64,000 bases of DNA from Saururus chinensis. Lineage: Eukaryota > Streptophyta > Magnoliopsida > Piperales > Saururaceae. Every line of letters begins with the position of its first letter. Position 1 is the stretch's first letter. The notes below the pieces were generated by a model. It did not search any database, was not told the DNA's origin, and was given only the letters and a program-made list of their open reading frames with translations. Shown here one piece after another: positions 63,413 to 64,000 of this stretch. The DNA lies in assembly GCA_035235625.1 (NCBI GenBank), contig CP141145.1, positions 4,712,001 to 4,776,000 on the forward strand, written 5' to 3'. A program made the position numbers and the translations under genes.

Positions 63413-64000
63413 ACGGCAGAACAGTCATCTTCTTCCTTTCGCAAATCCAAACCGAAACACCATAGATAACACTTCAAATCCACATCTAACACCCTAATCA
63501 TCATCAAAAGTCCTCCTTGACTTCCAGAATATCAAACCAAACCATAATAATGCAAAACCCTAAGAAATCGGGATTAAATAATTACATTTTCTAATCTTAC
63601 CATTAACACACTAAATCAAGCAAACCATTTCAAAATAAGCCAAAAATAGAGAGTTTTACCATGGATAAACAGAGATTTTGAAGACCCATTACCTCAGCAC
63701 TTGATTAAGCTCGGATTGAAGAGTCACCCTTCTTGAAATCCTTGAAAACACAATGAGTTTGAATTAAACTCTAATAGAAATCGATTTACTCAAGAAATCC
63801 CTAATTAAACCTTAGATCTAGGGCTTGTTGGTAGTAAAAATCGAATTTTGAATGTTAGGGTTTGTAGTAAAACACAAATCAGTAGCTTTTGGTGGTCAAA
63901 AACGAATTGAATCAAGGGGAAAATGGTAGATTTGGAAGAAATTAAGAGAAAAGCCATGGATTAGTGCTTAATTAGAGTAAGCTTACCTTAATCGGCTTCT

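Larger units (their letters stand above)
61142..64000 (-). mobile_element. Long LTR (F), reverse orientation, runs off the window
   Basis: Read in reverse it ends GGGTCGGGCATCGCCGGGGCGTGACA-like text at 61,142 (compare GGTTCGACTCAAG and GGGTGCCGGGGCATGACA at 1-174), so it is the same LTR type as element A. It holds a minisatellite at the matching place and a GATCGATC cluster near 63,300-63,420. No primer site follows its end; instead a gag fragment does. No coding domain was seen in 62,050-64,000. Confidence 0.65.

Overview
This window is nuclear DNA from a flowering plant, probably a dicot with a repeat-rich genome; the species cannot be told from sequence alone. The signs are a spliced nuclear gene for a plastid-import protein of the Tic22 family, plant-specific transposon families (chromovirus and Athila Ty3/gypsy elements, a MULE carrying a plant mobile domain gene, a PIF/Harbinger element, Stowaway and hAT-like MITEs), GT-AG introns, and no bacterial-style operons. 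I found no rRNA genes, no intact tRNA genes, no CRISPR arrays and no viral genomes.

Layout. 1-14,098: stacked long LTRs of Ty3/gypsy chromovirus type: a gag remnant between two LTR pieces, a long LTR with a 4.1-kb reverse-oriented solo LTR nested in it, and another reverse-oriented LTR. 14,099-15,776: mostly plain DNA with a 173-bp Harbinger-like MITE and a 557-bp foldback element that has a perfect 9-bp target duplication and holds tRNA-like Pol III motifs. 15,786-22,679: a 6.9-kb MULE with a perfect 9-bp target duplication, terminal inverted repeats of about 350 bp built from short palindromes, and two reverse-strand genes (MULE transposase and a plant mobile domain protein), each damaged by a stop codon. 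23,856-26,905: a 3.05-kb PIF/Harbinger element with TTA duplications and a slightly damaged, three-exon transposase.

28,326-55,803: the only clear host gene, a TIC22-like gene on the + strand. Seven coding exons give a 284-residue protein through six phase-0 GT-AG introns. Intron 2 is 16.4 kb and holds a LINE with a solo LTR in it, then a Reina-like chromovirus interrupted by a solo LTR that itself contains a second, complete Reina-like chromovirus with both LTRs and a perfect TCCCC duplication. Intron 3 is 6.4 kb and holds a short LTR, a rearranged inverted gypsy element, an hAT-like MITE and a Stowaway MITE. Despite this load the exon frame is uninterrupted.

56,070-64,000: a decayed Athila-type gag-pol, a reverse-strand gag fragment, and a long reverse-oriented LTR running off the window. 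The retroelement genes carry many stops and frameshifts and are unlikely to be active. The two most complete DNA transposons carry only a few lesions each.
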